A program made the position numbers and the translations under genes. Below are positions 13,835-26,705 of a stretch of DNA of 64,000 nt, piece by piece. A model generated the notes under the pieces. It was not told the DNA's origin. It saw only the letters and a program-made list of their open reading frames with translations, and ran no database searches. This stretch comes from Talinum fruticosum. Taxonomy: Eukaryota > Streptophyta > Magnoliopsida > Caryophyllales > Talinaceae. The stretch covers positions 7,641,001-7,705,000 of the forward strand of contig JAITYX010000016.1 in assembly GCA_021018815.1 (NCBI GenBank). The letters run 5' to 3'. The stretch's first letter is position 1. Each line of letters opens with the position of its first letter.

Positions 13835-16800
13835 TCAATGTTTAGTATTATCGACATGTAACTGAGATAGAGTTTCAGACAACATCACCGTTGCAGCATT
13901 GGTGGCTTTTTGAAGCTGAGAAGGCAAAGTAGGAGCTGGAGGCTGAGTTTTGTAGATCTGGGCACGCATAGGGTCTTCAAATTCACCGATATAATTTGCA
14001 TTTTCGAGAGAGGAAGAATCAACAGGCTGAGATGGCTGACTCACAGGAGGAAAAGCTACAACTTGGTGATTATGATCATCAGATGGTAAATTAGAAGGCT
14101 GGGTTGCCACTGCAGATGTTCTGTACACTTTAGCAGCATATTCAGGTGCCTGGGCAGCCGTCTTATGCCCCTCATAATTCACGGGGAAGCAACCATAACA
14201 GGATTCTGAGGCACTTGGGGTTGGCTAGGATGGTCATTGGAGGGGACATTAACAGTATGTGCTGCACCTGCAGGTGTCCTGTACACTTTGGTGGCATATT
14301 CAGGTGCCTGGGCAGCAGAGTTATAACCATCATAATACATATGGGAGGCAACCATAACAGGATTTGAAGGCATTTGGGGATGGCCCTGAGCAACATTCTG
14401 TGCAGTTGACAAAGTACTTTGCATAGACATATCACAATGATTATGTGCTTGCCCAACAGGCACCATGTAGACTGGGTATCCATATGGTGTATTTATCTGA
14501 TATTGGACAGGTTGGTGTGTTTGGACATAAGGCTGATACATTGCAGGATAAGATCCAACTGGCACTGGGCTGGGGTAATATTGGGTAACATAGTGGGGCT
14601 GGGAAGCTGGGTGAACGTATTGTTGTGGAGGTGGTTGCGGTGTTGCTGATGTTTGCACAGGTGGAACTTTCTGTTGTTGGTGATCCATTGCTTTAGACAA
14701 CACATAACCAGAAATCTGGATTGATGTCTGTAGATCATCACGAGGTGAATGATCAGATACATTACTTTCAGTCTCAAGAAGATTCACAGGAACGATTTTA
14801 GACTCATTGAATCCAGATGCATCCTGGTATACAATTCCCTGCGGGCTAAATATTTGGCTGGCAAGGCTGCTATCACTGCAACAGACAACAGCAAATCAAC
14901 AGTGAAGATTCTTCATTTAGCAAGAGGGACCTCCCAAGTTCAGAGAGCAGCATGCCAAATAAATTATTATTCCATACATCAAACACCCTAAATGTTAGCT
15001 TAATCACAGAAATGACAGATGCATAATTCAGCTATCAAATACCCTCCTCCCGGGGGGCAGGCACAAGTGAAATACATGCAGAGGAAAGGTGCCTGGGAAG
15101 AACAACAAAGGTGTTTCCTTTTCAAGGAATTGTTCTTGAGAGCTACTTGTGGGCCTTGTGGCAGTGTACCTTTCTTTTTTCTTGATAGATAAAAGAGATC
15201 CAGCCACTTTCAGAGACTCAGCCGGTCCAGAGATTGATGGTAACTAGTAATACTAATAACAAAAACAGAAAGACCCACTCTTTGTATACTCTCAATTCTG
15301 AATATAGGTTTAATGCTTCGGATAGAGGAGCATTAGATTCTAGGTTATTTTCACAGGATGAATGACAACTCATCTAGCTTACCATGCAGCTGCATAATCA
15401 CAACCAGCCTGGACAGGCTTGTTCAATCTGGCACCAGACCATGGTCCAATCTACAAGACCTTCAAAACCCAGCAGTGGTAAAGAATTGACTAGACCGCAA
15501 AAATCACCCCATCACAACTTAGTCGCTAATTCTGCTATATCAACATAGCTTAATATGCACAAATTTCATACATGGTGATAAGGGGACCTGCGCTGATGAC
15601 CTACAATAAAGGACAATCTAATAACCAACGCTATAAAGTTTGTCTTTTTTTGAACTTTACGTCATAGTTGCCCACGAGCTATAATTGTACAGAACCGGCA
15701 GTTCAGGAGCTCAAAGGGATGGCATGACCAGTTCTCTCTCCTGTCTGGTTTTGTTAAGCTGACCACTCATGTAGCCATAATGGAAACCTGCAGAATTGAA
15801 CCTCTCAAGGACAGAATCGAACCTCTCAAGGACAGGTTCCTCACTAAGGAGTCTTCAGCTATCTTTTTCTTTATCAATTACCTTCTGACTTACTTATTCG
15901 ACTTGTGCAACCCAATTCTAAGCATCCCAAACATTTTCCATCTAATTATTTCCCAGCAATATGGGTGCCTTCTCGATTTGGCTCATGTAACTTTCAGTTT
16001 ATATTCTTTCTTTCCATCCATTCGAAATATTTTGGTGTACACTTAGAAACAGTCTCTCTACTTATCAAAGGTTAGACCGTGAATATCATGACCACCTCAA
16101 ACCCTACTTTAGTATAATGAGATACACTCACATAGTCTCTTTTTGTTGTCATATTCCTCTGACTAATATTAATTTCCTCAAAAATGAAACAAATTTCAAA
16201 CAACTTTTTCACCCAATTCACATAATTCCTCATTTCGAAATACATCAAAACGAAGAAATTAATCAATCACCAAACCAGAAAAACACAAAATTCAGTAAGA
16301 TTATACCTGCTGATAGAGTCAACAAGGGGCACAGCGGCCTTGAAATCTTGAAACCGAATCCCAACACCTTCCTCACCCCCGCCACTTCTGATGGCGGGTG
16401 AATTCGAAGCGGAGGCGGACGAGCTAGTCGACCCAAACGACGAATTCTTCTCTAGAACAATCGATTCCGGCAACGAAGTCCCCGAATCGACCAGCGGACC
16501 ACCACCACCACCAGGTGCAGTCGCTTTCCCCTCGCTCTCGGAATCCGACGACCTCTCCTTCGTCACAACCCCGACATTCCTCAAGGCGTCGATGAACCAG
16601 TCCTCGGAGGTGCGATCATGAACGTCACCGTCGCCAGCGGCGGCGGATCGGGATGGAAAGAGGAAGAAGCGAAGACGGGAGGGGAGGCAACGAGGCGGTC
16701 GTATTCCTCGATCATGTTGGCGAGGTCTTCGTCGGTGGAGACGGAGATGAGGGAGTCGAGGTCGTGGTTCGGGAGCTGGTACTTGAGGGAGAAGGGCCGC

Positions 16801-17042
16801 CCGTTCAGGAGAGATTTCGAGAGGTGAGAGGTTAGAGAGGAGAGAGAATAGGCGGTCCGCCGATCGATGGCGACGATTCGAGTCTCGCCGCCGGCGTAGC
16901 AGAGTGTCTTGTCCATCGGACGGGGAACTATGTGACCGCCGTAGCTGCACATCAGCCTGAGTTTTTGGACAGGGGATGGAGCTGTGGTCACGGCGGAGGG
17001 AGGTGGTGTCGCCGACGGCGGTGGCGCCGTAGAGGAGTCCAT
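13835..17042 (-). CDS. PB1 (octicosapeptide/Phox/Bem1p) domain protein, two exons, two apparent frameshifts
   Basis: PB1 domains mediate protein-protein dimerisation; the role of this plant subfamily is not established. Exon 1 is 16307-17042 (donor AGCAG|GTATAA), exon 2 13835-14875 (acceptor TTGCAG|TGATAG). Residues about 28-115 form the PB1 domain: KLRLMCSYGGHIVPRP, then YQLPNHDLDSLISVSTDEDL, the acidic OPCA-like part. After it come RLRFFLFP and SEDWFIDALRNVGVV, typical of this family, then a Pro/Gln/Tyr-rich tail with two related copies of a segment containing NPVMVAS and AQAPEYA.KVYRT. The frame breaks twice, each by one missing base: at 16677-16684 (between RLVAS and RLRFF) and at 14183-14186 (NPVMVASP to NYEGHK). 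Repaired length about 592 residues. As I recall, Arabidopsis At5g16220 is a PB1 gene adjacent to the At5g16210 HEAT gene, the same pairing as here. Confidence 0.88.
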
Positions 17043-18095
17043 GAGAGGTGGATCTGGAGGAGGGAGAGGAGGAGAGAGAAATGTGGGACTAGAACATTTA
17101 TAGCGCCTGTTTGGTTCGCTTTGCTTTCACGTTGAACTTTTTGGCAACCTGGAGAATCTATAAAGATTCGTCTAATAGATTTTTTTTATTTTATTGGAAT
17201 AAAGGCAGAAATGAAAAATGATGTTAAAAAATATTTATGAGTATATATTTAAATATCTTATTATGAACTAAATTAATTGATAGTTTTTTATATTCACAAA
17301 AAATATTTTGGAAATGAGCTTAAAAAAATAAACATATTTAAAATATCACCCAAAAGAAAATTACTTCATATAAATATGAAAGATGAATTCATTACTTAAA
17401 TGATATATATAAAATGTAATATAATAAAAAGAATTTTATATAAATCATCCAATAAATTTCAAATTTGAATGTAACATAAACAAAGTAAGAAATAAATTTT
17501 CAATTAAGTAATTGGTAAAAAAAAAAAAAGGCTGTTAATCAACATATATTTAATTTTTTTCATATAGTTAATATATGGTAAGTCGATTTCTCTATAAAAT
17601 ATTAATAATAACCTTTTTAAATAATTTATTTAAAATAACTAATGAAACAGACAAGTTTCATTTAAATTTTATTATATATATTCTTGATATAATAATAAAA
17701 TAAATTTACTATCAATGATACAAAAAGAATTAAAAAAAGTAACTATTAAATGAATTCAAATTTTAAAATTGAATAATTCCAATCTCCATGAAGAGGATTC
17801 AAAAAAATTGGGTGGTAATAAAAAGTCTATTTTCATGTAAGAATGTCTCCAAATAAGGTGAAGTGGCTGTGGGCCGTTGGATGTGAAGGTGATGATGAGA
17901 TAGAGAGATTAGGCGAGACGGAAGAGGCGGGGCCGGGTTCAGAAGGACGAGTCAAAATGATTCGATCCACACGGCGCCCATTGCGAGTGGCGCGGAGCGT
18001 ACTCATCAGATTGAGAGTGTTTTCCCCAACATCTACACCTCCCCTCTTCATTCCCTCTCAATTATTGCGCTCTCCTTATCCATTTATCTGTTTAG

Positions 18096-18270
18096 TTATA
18101 AGGAGTCTGATAAATAATCGTAACATAATTATAAAGTTAGTTGTAAAAAACGTAAGTTAATTATAATTATCTCGTAAAGAGTTAGTAAATACTTGTGAGA
18201 ATTTATAAGAAATTATACTCGTAGAAAATTATAAGAAGTTGTAAACTAAAATTAAATGAAATATGATCTT
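18096..18270. repeat. Copy of GTAAG/TTATAAG-rich repeat family
   Basis: Many short GTAAG, TTATAAG and TTGTAA words, ending with TAAAATTAAATGAAATATG, which resembles the end of the better copy at 29185-29329 (ATAAAATCAAATGAAACAGGGCC). Diverged; boundaries approximate. Confidence 0.45.
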
Positions 18271-19213
18271 ACATCACTAAATTTCTCACAATTCTCTTTC
18301 ACTTCCCTCTCCTCTCTTTCAAAGTGGAACTATTATTCAATGAGAATAACATTATATAAATATATTTATATTAGTATTTTAGTATTGACGTGCATGGTAG
18401 CCTTTGTTACTCGTTAATATTTATCAATAACAATCAACACCATTAAACTTTTAATCAAATTTTCTTACATAATCTCTTAATATTCAACACTTATCAGTAT
18501 TGATTAATAACAGATTATTTACTATAAATTAAAAAAACAAATTCTCAGCGACTTTTCTTTTTAAGTCGCTTTTATAATATACGATATACGATGTTTCATT
18601 TATTAATGTTTTTATTAATAGAATTAGTAATGCAAAAGAAGGTAGCAGCCATATTGTTTGGAGCATTAATTATAAAACTAGATCCATAAATAACAATTAT
18701 AGTAGTGGATGAGTATAACACGTATGGATATTGAGATGACAAGGCTCCATTCCCGCTAACTTTATTGGACTTGGTATTTCCAGGGTCTTCTTAGGTCATA
18801 ATCAGGCAAATTAGTAAGCAACGGTCTTTGTCGCTCCAAATTGCGATTAATTTCCAATAATTGTTGGTCCATGCACCCTTGGAAAGTCAATGAAATTAGC
18901 CAATCCTCTTATAATAATCACCATCATAAAGTCAAGGATAGCCCATTAGTAAATAAATAAGCAAGTTATGAAAGTAAACTCCAAACATATACAACCAAAA
19001 TTCATGACGAGTGTTAAAACATCCATTAACCTAATTAATTTGTGCATTATATGGACCCACAAAGACAATTAGACGAAAAGAAGTGTTAGTTAATACAAGC
19101 AAGTCATGAATCATCTTACACGAAATCATCGGCTTGCTTAATCCTCTTATTATAAAAATATTATCTTAGATTTAGCCCGTATTACATTAATATGTATACT
19201 GATACTGAATGTT

Positions 19214-19215
<2 letters not shown>

Positions 19216-19294
<79 letters not shown>
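19216..19294. repeat. (TA)n microsatellite, about 39 units, followed by CACACG
   Basis: Uninterrupted alternating TA for about 79 bases. Likely polymorphic and prone to assembly length error. Confidence 0.97.
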
Positions 19295-19299
<5 letters not shown>

Positions 19300-19672
19300 G
19301 TAAAGGTTAATTTGAAGTTTTCTATTTTCAGGTTATGAATCTTATACCTTGCATTTCTATCCTAAATAGAGGACACACATAAATAATCATGCTATAAAGA
19401 TCATCAAAAAAATATTTTGAAAGTTGAAGATATTAATTACTATGTAAAATTATGAATTATCTAGACCAATAGTCCAATTCATGGACACCATCGAACGAGG
19501 TTAACTTTGGTCTTGGCCCAAATCCTAGACTAATAGCCCAACACACACCATATTGGGCTTCGCTTGTAAGTGCTATTGGATCAGGCCAGTTCGGTTCAAG
19601 ACAAGGTGTTTAGCTATAAGTCCAATACAAGACATAGAAGATGTTGATGCGAGGCTAGTAGTGGATATTTAG

Positions 19673-19790
19673 GCTGTATTTTTTAGTTTTAATTTATAGG
19701 TTTACAGTTTCTTACGATTATTTATAAGTAATCTTATAATTATCTTACATGTTCTTATAATTTTTTATCGCTAAAAATAACAGAGCTATT
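19673..19790. repeat. Copy of GTAAG/TTATAAG-rich repeat family, opposite orientation
   Basis: TTTCTTACG, CTTATAA and ATCTTAC words, the reverse complement of the units at 25.9 and 29.2 kb. It opens with TAGGCTGTATTTTTTAGTTT, reminiscent of the inverted terminal GGCCCTGTTT of the other copies. Confidence 0.4.
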
Positions 19791-20555
19791 AGAATATGAA
19801 AGCAAGTGTTATTCATAAGAACAAGTTTAAAGGCCTTTAGTAGTTATACTCGCAATTAGTTATCAACACGTTACGTTTAATAGAAGATAGTGTATCATTG
19901 TTATTGCAATATATTTTTTAAAAACTAAAATATATCATGCGAAGATACCATTGAAATCATATAGAAAAAATTACAATGTTGGGGTTGGCTTGGATTGGCC
20001 AAATCCATGCCTGGTCAAAAAGTTTATCTTGGACTCGTTTTGACCTAGCTTAGCTAGGTTTGTTTCGACTTAGATGTTTAACAACCCGAGTTCAAGCTAT
20101 TAGAGCTTGAATTCGACTCGACTCGGCTTAAATAAGCCCGTAGCTGGTATGAAAGTTGGTTGCATTAGGGAGTGGGTATCAATTGGAAGAAGTCGGTTGC
20201 TCATTTAACACATCATGTCTTAGCTGGTGTGAAAATGCGAAGGATTATTAGAAAAATTATTTGTGAATAGGCAAAATAAAATCAATATCCCTAATGTGTA
20301 AAGGGGTCAAAGTTCAGAGATTAATCAAAAAATAAGGTTTGATAGCAAGTTATGGTGATTTTCTATCCTTTTCCTCCATTTCCAGTGCTCCAACCAACAC
20401 TCCACATAACTTACGCTTCAATCTTCAAATAACAAGTAGCTTTCAAATTACACTTTTCCTTAACATCCTATTTTTGTGTAGCTTGTATATATCATTTTAG
20501 AACAGTAATATCTTCTAGGAACAGTATGAGTTGTAAAGGACAATACAATACAACG

Positions 20556-20645
20556 GGGTGTGGGGAAGAAAAATCGAACCCTATACCTAATATACTAAAT
20601 ATCTCAATCTCAACTATTAAACTAAAACCTTATTAGTTATTATGT
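20556..20645 (-). repeat. Possible tRNA-derived SINE fragment
   Basis: On the minus strand TAGTTTAATAGTTGAGATT could be an A-box region, and AGGGTTCGATTTTT fits a B box. No flanking duplication was found. Weak call. Confidence 0.3.
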
Positions 20646-21870
20646 GTCATTATGAGATTACAACTTGGAAAACCCATCTTCAGCAAGGCACTAATTATTG
20701 GAGTAATGTGTTGTTTAAGAAAATGTAGCTTTAAAAACATTTCCTACAATTTTTTTTGTTTTTGTGGGTCTCCCAATATCGGCCTCTTTACTTGTGAAGA
20801 TTATTCGTGAAATAAATCACGAAAAGTCTCTGAAAAGAAGGATGACATGAAATTTAGAGAGAAATCTTGGCACCACAGAGATGTCACTACTACAGGGAAC
20901 AAACTTGAGGAGTGGAGGAGAGGAGGAGGACAAAATTGGGCAGAATTGACAAATATAATGAAGTATACATCAAGTTATAGTGAAATAGTAGTAAATTAAT
21001 TCAAGTAAGAAATCTGGGGATTGGCTGGATTTGAAGTTTTGGGACCATACCATTTGCCAGCAACTTGATTTATCACATCATCTATCAGACAGAAACTGCG
21101 AGTTTTTTCTTCATCAATGAAACTGAAAGTATGCCTATTCTCAATTTTTTAGGTTTATATATTAAGATGACGTATTATTAAACTGTCTATCTGTTAAATT
21201 ATTCTTGTTTGTTAATTAATTATCTTGAAAACATACATTTCGATGCATTTCAATATGAGATTTAAAAAAAAAATTTTACATCGTGTTTAGACATCTAGCT
21301 AGCACTGTCATTTCTTAGAAATTAAGAATATCACAGTAACACTAATACAATTTCGAGATATAAATTTCGAGATACCACCGGTTATATGTTAAGGTGGGTG
21401 GGATGAACATTAAAACTACCAAACTACAGAATGGCTGTAGTACGACAGCATGAGAGAGATGAAATTCATGCAGGAGTTATCTCTTTCAGCTACACTGTAC
21501 TCGCCAGAGAGAGAGAGAGAGGGAGAGAATTAGTTACAATTGTGAGGAGCAAGCAATGCAATGAAATGATTGTCGTTAGTTAGCCTCTCTTAACCTTCAT
21601 CCTTTTACATTCAAAAATGAAAAAGAAATGAAGGTGGGGGAGAAAAACAAAAAGGTGTTCCCATTTCAAAATCCAGTCCCGAACCAAATTCCCTCATGAT
21701 TGACCCGACGATTGAAGCCTTGAAGCCACCTCCAGTTCCTATCCTTCCATGTTAAGCAACTCTGTGTTACCAACATTTAATCTCCTTGTTTTCATTTCAT
21801 TCTACTATATATCTCTCCAGTTATCTTTCACATTTCTCACAACCCTGCAACGGCATCAGCGGCTGGGATC

Positions 21871-22930
21871 ATGTTCAAGGCCATGGATAATAAGGTTGAT
21901 CATGCACTTAATTCCGATGAGGGCATGGCAGGTAGTGGGGCCCGGCTCTACCGGGCTCAGCTCATTGTTGAGAACCGCCTTTACGACCAGCTCTTGAACC
22001 GGTACCAAATAGCAATGGCGCGGCTGAAGGAGGTGACGAGGGAAGCAAATGCGCTCCATGAGGAGAACGAGTGGCTCCAATTGGGCAACGAGGAGCTCAC
22101 TCGCCGACTCCTTGGGTCTGCAACCGAGGAGAGTGGAGATGATCAGAACAAAAATACTGTGTTTGGTAGTAGTCTTGTTGAAATGAGTAATGAAGCCATG
22201 GGCGGTATTAGCACTAGCAGCACTAGTAGCAGCAGGGCGACGAGTGTGATCATGGACGAGAGCGTCGATTCCGAGAGGTCTTCTCTGCCCAAGAGCATCT
22301 CCATTCCATCCCCTGGCTATTTCAAGCTCCTGAATCAGTCTCCTTCTTCCCTTCCTAGGTCTCCCCAAGCTCAACCTCCACCTCCAATACGACCTCACCG
22401 TGGCAATGGAACAGTAAGTTTTATGTAAATACATTGATTGTTATGTTAGTTGCTAAATGGGTCTATCTACCAGGGCCAAGTAGTGAGTCCAACTTAGGGT
22501 TTAGAAGGCCCAACAAACTATAAAGTACAGGTTTTTTTGTATGAATCCAATACTGCAAGAATAGGGTTGATTTATTCACCAGGTTAATTCATAAGGTTTT
22601 GTATGGCCTTGTAATGGAATTTTGATGGAACAGAGATTAAGGGTTCGAGGAGAAGAAAAGGCAGTAGAAATAGAGGTATTCAACCAAGGGATGCACAAGA
22701 CAGAGTTATGCAACAAATGGCAAGAGACTGGGAGCTGCCCCTATGCCGACCATTGCCGATTCGCCCACGGCCTACAGGAACTCCGACCGGTGATCAGGCA
22801 CCCTCGGTACAAGACCCAAGTCTGCCGCATGGTCCTCGCCGGAACCACCTGCCCTTACGGCCACCGCTGCCACTTCCGACACTCGCTTCCGCCGTCCGCC
22901 ACAACCACCAGGCGCAGCTCGTTATCATGA
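21871..22930 (+). CDS. Tandem CCCH zinc-finger protein (plant TTP-like, C3H14/C3H15 type)
   Basis: Proteins of this type bind AU-rich mRNA and promote decay; in Arabidopsis C3H14/C3H15 act in secondary wall and anther development. Exon 1 is 21871-22413 (donor ACA|GTAAGT), exon 2 22634-22930 (acceptor AACAG|AGATTA). The product has 279 residues. About residues 35-75 form an N-terminal coiled coil ([18 protein letters not shown]), followed by a Ser-rich linker. Two perfect C-x8-C-x5-C-x3-H fingers follow: C207/C216/C222/H226 and C245/C254/C260/H264, separated by 18 residues, each with its lead-in (HKTELC, RYKTQVC). This is the TTP arrangement, and the fingers are C-terminal as in C3H14/15. The start may instead be the ATG four codons downstream. 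No frame break, unlike most neighbours. A TATATAT motif lies about 65 bases upstream. Confidence 0.93.
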
Positions 22931-24084
22931 GTATCCCCACGGCCTGTCCACCTTTATGTGTTCATTTTACTGTTGAAAAATTGTACAATAATTTTATACT
23001 CTTTGTTGATCTTATTTGGCGATTAAGACGTGGGTTGAGGAAATGTCAATAATTATAAGGTGCAGTAATATTTACCCTCTTGATTCTTCAAGCTGAAGAC
23101 TAAAGCTTCTAAGATTTATTAAATGGTTTATGATATAGATTAGTACTTGATTATGCTTATTGTGGCTATCCATCATATTAGAACGGTTTGTACGGAGTTG
23201 TGACACTGTTTGATAATTTTGCTTTAGAAAATAATGTTAGATTATAATCCAATGATAAATTTGATGTGATTCAATATATATGTGTTGTAAGAACTTGAGA
23301 CTCGATGACCTACAAATAGTACTTTAGAGTCGATAAAGTACAAATTGGTTTTCATTTGTTACTGAATTTTTCTCTCTTGTCAGGCCATAAGAGAATAGAG
23401 ATCTGACAATTTATTTCTATCCACACAAATAAGACAAATATCAAATGAGATAAATTACTTGAAACAAAGGTTCTATTTGTTTATAGGACTATTTATATAA
23501 GGAATATATTTTAATATTTTAATTTCAGGCTATTCATAAATAATATTCTTATATAAAATAGGAATATATTATTTTTAAGTTTAAAAAATACACGAAATTA
23601 TGTAATAATTATTGCCCACCATAAGATGTAATAATTATCAACACGATGAATATATTATATTATTTTTTGTGACTAAAATGAATAATAAAAATAAAACAAA
23701 ATCGAATAGCATGATGATAGCTAAGTGGTATAAGGTGGTGTTTGTGTGAAGTTCATGTCAGGGCAATTGGCAAGTGATGGGATGGGATTGGGGGAAGTTT
23801 CTTCTTTTGGAGAAATCAAAGGACTCACTACTGAATGTGGTTTCCCCAGCTTTCTACATCACTCCATGCATATTCTCTCTGAGTGGTGTTTACTCCAGTC
23901 TGCGTAGATTTTTTCATAATTTTTTTTATAGGATAATTTGTCAAAAGAAATTTATGAAAGTTTACTCTTTTGTAGAATGTAAATTACAAAATCAACTAGG
24001 AATTTGATATTGTGTTTTTATTTAATAAATTTAAGGTCGCAACTCACAAATGCTATTGTCTTTTCTTTCTCTACAGGTGTGTTT

Positions 24085-24111
24085 CATATATATATATATA
24101 TATATATATAC
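24085..24111. repeat. (TA)n microsatellite
   Basis: About 12 TA units directly before the MITE at 24116. Confidence 0.95.
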
Positions 24112-24115
24112 ACTG

Positions 24116-24268
24116 CATTTAGAGTCTGTTCGAAATTATATAAAAACAAACATAAATATAAATGAACGTAAACAAACAGAAAAGAAAAGAAACAACAAAA
24201 ACGAACGTAAACGAACAAATAATAGAAATAAATGATGATTTTTATATAACTTTGAACAGACCTAAATC
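24116..24268. mobile_element. MITE with about 28-bp terminal inverted repeats
   Basis: The left end reads ATTTAGAGTCTGTTCGAAAT and continues TATATAAAAA. The reverse complement of the right end reads ATTTAGGTCTGTTCAAAGTT and continues ATATAAAAA, with only a few differences. TTA and TAA at the ends would fit a Tourist-like target duplication. The interior is a run of degenerate CATAAACGAACGTAAAC-type units. No coding capacity, so non-autonomous. Confidence 0.75.
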
Positions 24269-25874
24269 TCAAACTTGTTGTTCTTAAAAATAAGAGTCTA
24301 ATTTAGTAAATCTTAAAAAACCTATGCTCTTAATTGTAATCATTAATTTGAGATGGAAGGACTAATTAATAATCTCATAAAAGAAAATTATACATAAAAA
24401 GAAGTGTTGGTTTTTTGAAGGGTTTTAGTCGATATTAATCCGACCTATGGGGATATTAGATACTATTAATCCAACATTTAAAATGAGATATTAGCTAAAA
24501 GTACGCTTAGGCTCTATTTGATTTGAAGAAAATAGGTTGGAAAGAATATTTAAATGGAAAAAAGTTAAGGGAAAATTAATTTTTTTCTTGTGTTTGGTTC
24601 AAGGAAAAATAGAGGGAAAAAGTATAATCATTTTTTAACTTTTTATCCATCATTACATTGTCATGGAGAGGAGAGAGAAAATAGTCAATAACATTGATTA
24701 ATTGAGAGGAGAGAGAAAATTCTTAATGAGTTTTCTTAATAGAATTCTCTCTTTTTTTCCACTTCTCTCTCTTTGTGAATTTTTCTTCCATTTTCCTCTC
24801 AATTTTGGAAGGAAAGTATCATTGACCAAATTGATAAAATTTTCCATGAGTTTTTCCATCAAACTTTTTTCTCTCATTTTTCTTCAATTCAAACAAGGGA
24901 AAGAAATTCATTTTCCAAATTTTTTTCTTTCCGCTTCTAATTTTCTTAGAATCAAATAAAGCCTTAAACTTTACAATTTATTCAAAAATGGCACAAACTT
25001 ATTTTACTACTTTTAAGTACCTTGAAACTTATTATAGTATAATTAAAATGCGAGTTTACCAGCTGTAGCCGATTAAATAGTAAACAAAATGCAATAAATG
25101 GAAAATTTAACTGGGTCAAAATCAGGTACTTACTGGTTGAAAAGTTATAAATGGGTATACTTAAATAAATGACATTATTTTAAGGCAACGAAAGTTGTAT
25201 GATATTTTTAAATAAATTATAAAGTTCAAGGGAACTTTGGCTAAGATATTTCTCTTTAAAATTAGCCCACAATAATCTGACCTTTCAACTTATCTATTAT
25301 TTTTAATATACCACTGAGTTAATATGATTTTAAAGACACTTTAAAAATAAAAATAAAAAACAAAAAAAGAGATTTGATTCTAATTTTCAAAACCCGACTT
25401 CTCTGCTGTCACGTAATCACGTCACTTATTTTATAATCACCCAAACTTGATAGCGTACTAAAAATAATTAATAAAATAAAAGGTTAGATTATTGAAGGTT
25501 AATTTAAAAATTAAATTAATATATTCAAAGGTTAAATTTATATCGTCCAAATATTCTTTTTGAATGGAAACAAAAAAATTACATATATATGCTAATGATA
25601 CAGATGAATAGTGGAGTTTTGCTATCGTTAATATAGGGCTACGTCAGTTTTTGGGACATATAAAAGAATAAATATGCATGGTCGGCATGAAATTAAAATA
25701 AAGTTGATAAGGAATGGACTGTGCTTATTGGCTGCTGCTCTCTTTTCCACTGATCTCCATCTCCCCTTTTCTGGCAATTGGTATTCCCTCCCCACCATAT
25801 TTGGAAATAATGGTCCAATAACATCTTTTTTTCATTTTTGTAGTGGCATAGCATAGATGGTGTAAAAAGTCATA

Positions 25875-26060
25875 CGCCCATTTTATTTAGGTGTAAGGAA
25901 TCGTAAGATTATAAATAGATATAAGAAATTATAAGGAAAACTGTAAGAAGGTGTAAGAAGTTGTAAGAAACTGTAGGCAGTTATAAGAAGGTCGTAAGAT
26001 AGTTGTAAAGTTAGATATAAAAAGTTGTAATGAGTTGTAAGATTATAAGATAAGGGCCTA
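25875..26060. repeat. Copy of GTAAG/TTATAAG-rich inverted-end repeat
   Basis: It opens CGCCCATTTTATTTAGGTGT and closes with TAAGATAAGGGCC, whose reverse complement GGCCCTTATCTTA resembles the opening. The interior is made of GTAAGAAGTTGTAAG-like words. It abuts another TIR element. Confidence 0.6.
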
Positions 26061-26268
26061 TTCAAACTTACATATAAACCGCACATAAACGAAAACAAAC
26101 ATGGACAAACATAAAAGAACATAAACGAACAGAAATGAACATAAACAAACATAAATAAGTTGTTAAATAAGAAACGAACATAAACGAGCATAAAAATAAA
26201 TAAATAAACATAAAACATATATAGTTTCTATTTTTATTTAAAGTTTAACATGCCTTAAATCTAAATAG
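26051..26268. mobile_element. MITE-like element with CATAAACGAAC-type interior
   Basis: The left end is GGGCCTATTCAAACTTACAT. The reverse complement of the right end is TAAGGCATGTTAAACTTTAA. The interior repeats ACATAAACGAACA-like words as in the 24.1 kb MITE. It looks like a diverged relative inserted at the end of the preceding repeat. Confidence 0.5.
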
Positions 26269-26559
26269 AATAAAACCATAATTAATTAGGTAGAATAATA
26301 TCATTTTTTAGTAACAATTTTAGAAAACTTTATTAATTATATAAACTGATTTTCACCCTTACACGTGCACACTCGTAGTAATAATATGTATGAGTAAAAA
26401 ATTCACGCAGTTTATGGAAATATGAACTCTTAGTAGTACAAGGTACTACGGAGTTAGAGTTGAAGATATACTCTGTAAATGTAATGGGTGATGACAGGAG
26501 GAAACTATTATAAGTCTTAATTATATTTGATTCTCATCATATAATTTTTTGGGGGTTTG

Positions 26560-26705
26560 ACTAAAGACATAACTCTTTATATGCTACAAGTGTTTTAGAT
26601 AAAAACTATCTCAACAAATGCGCTTCAGAGATTTAAACTTGTATTCTTTTCCTTATCTGAATGAGGCATCGCTATCACCTTAACCAATACTTTATTGGTA
26701 TTTCG
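26560..26705 (-). repeat. Possible tRNA-derived SINE
   Basis: On the minus strand TATTGGTTAAGGTGATAGCG precedes CAAGTTTAAATCTC, a degenerate A-box/B-box pair at about the right spacing. No target-site duplication was established. Confidence 0.3.

Larger units (their letters stand above)
17043..21870. other. Intergenic, AT-rich, repeat-bearing
   Basis: No gene is supported. It holds a long (TA)n tract (19216-19294), two copies of a GTAAG/TTATAAG-rich element (about 18096-18270 and 19673-19790), a tRNA-like candidate near 20556-20645 and, close to 21800, the promoter and 5' leader of the CCCH gene. Confidence 0.6.

Noticed and set aside
21856..22434. 192-codon open frame on the minus strand opposite the CCCH gene
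   Set aside because: It is antisense to a well-supported coding exon and has no recognisable motifs.
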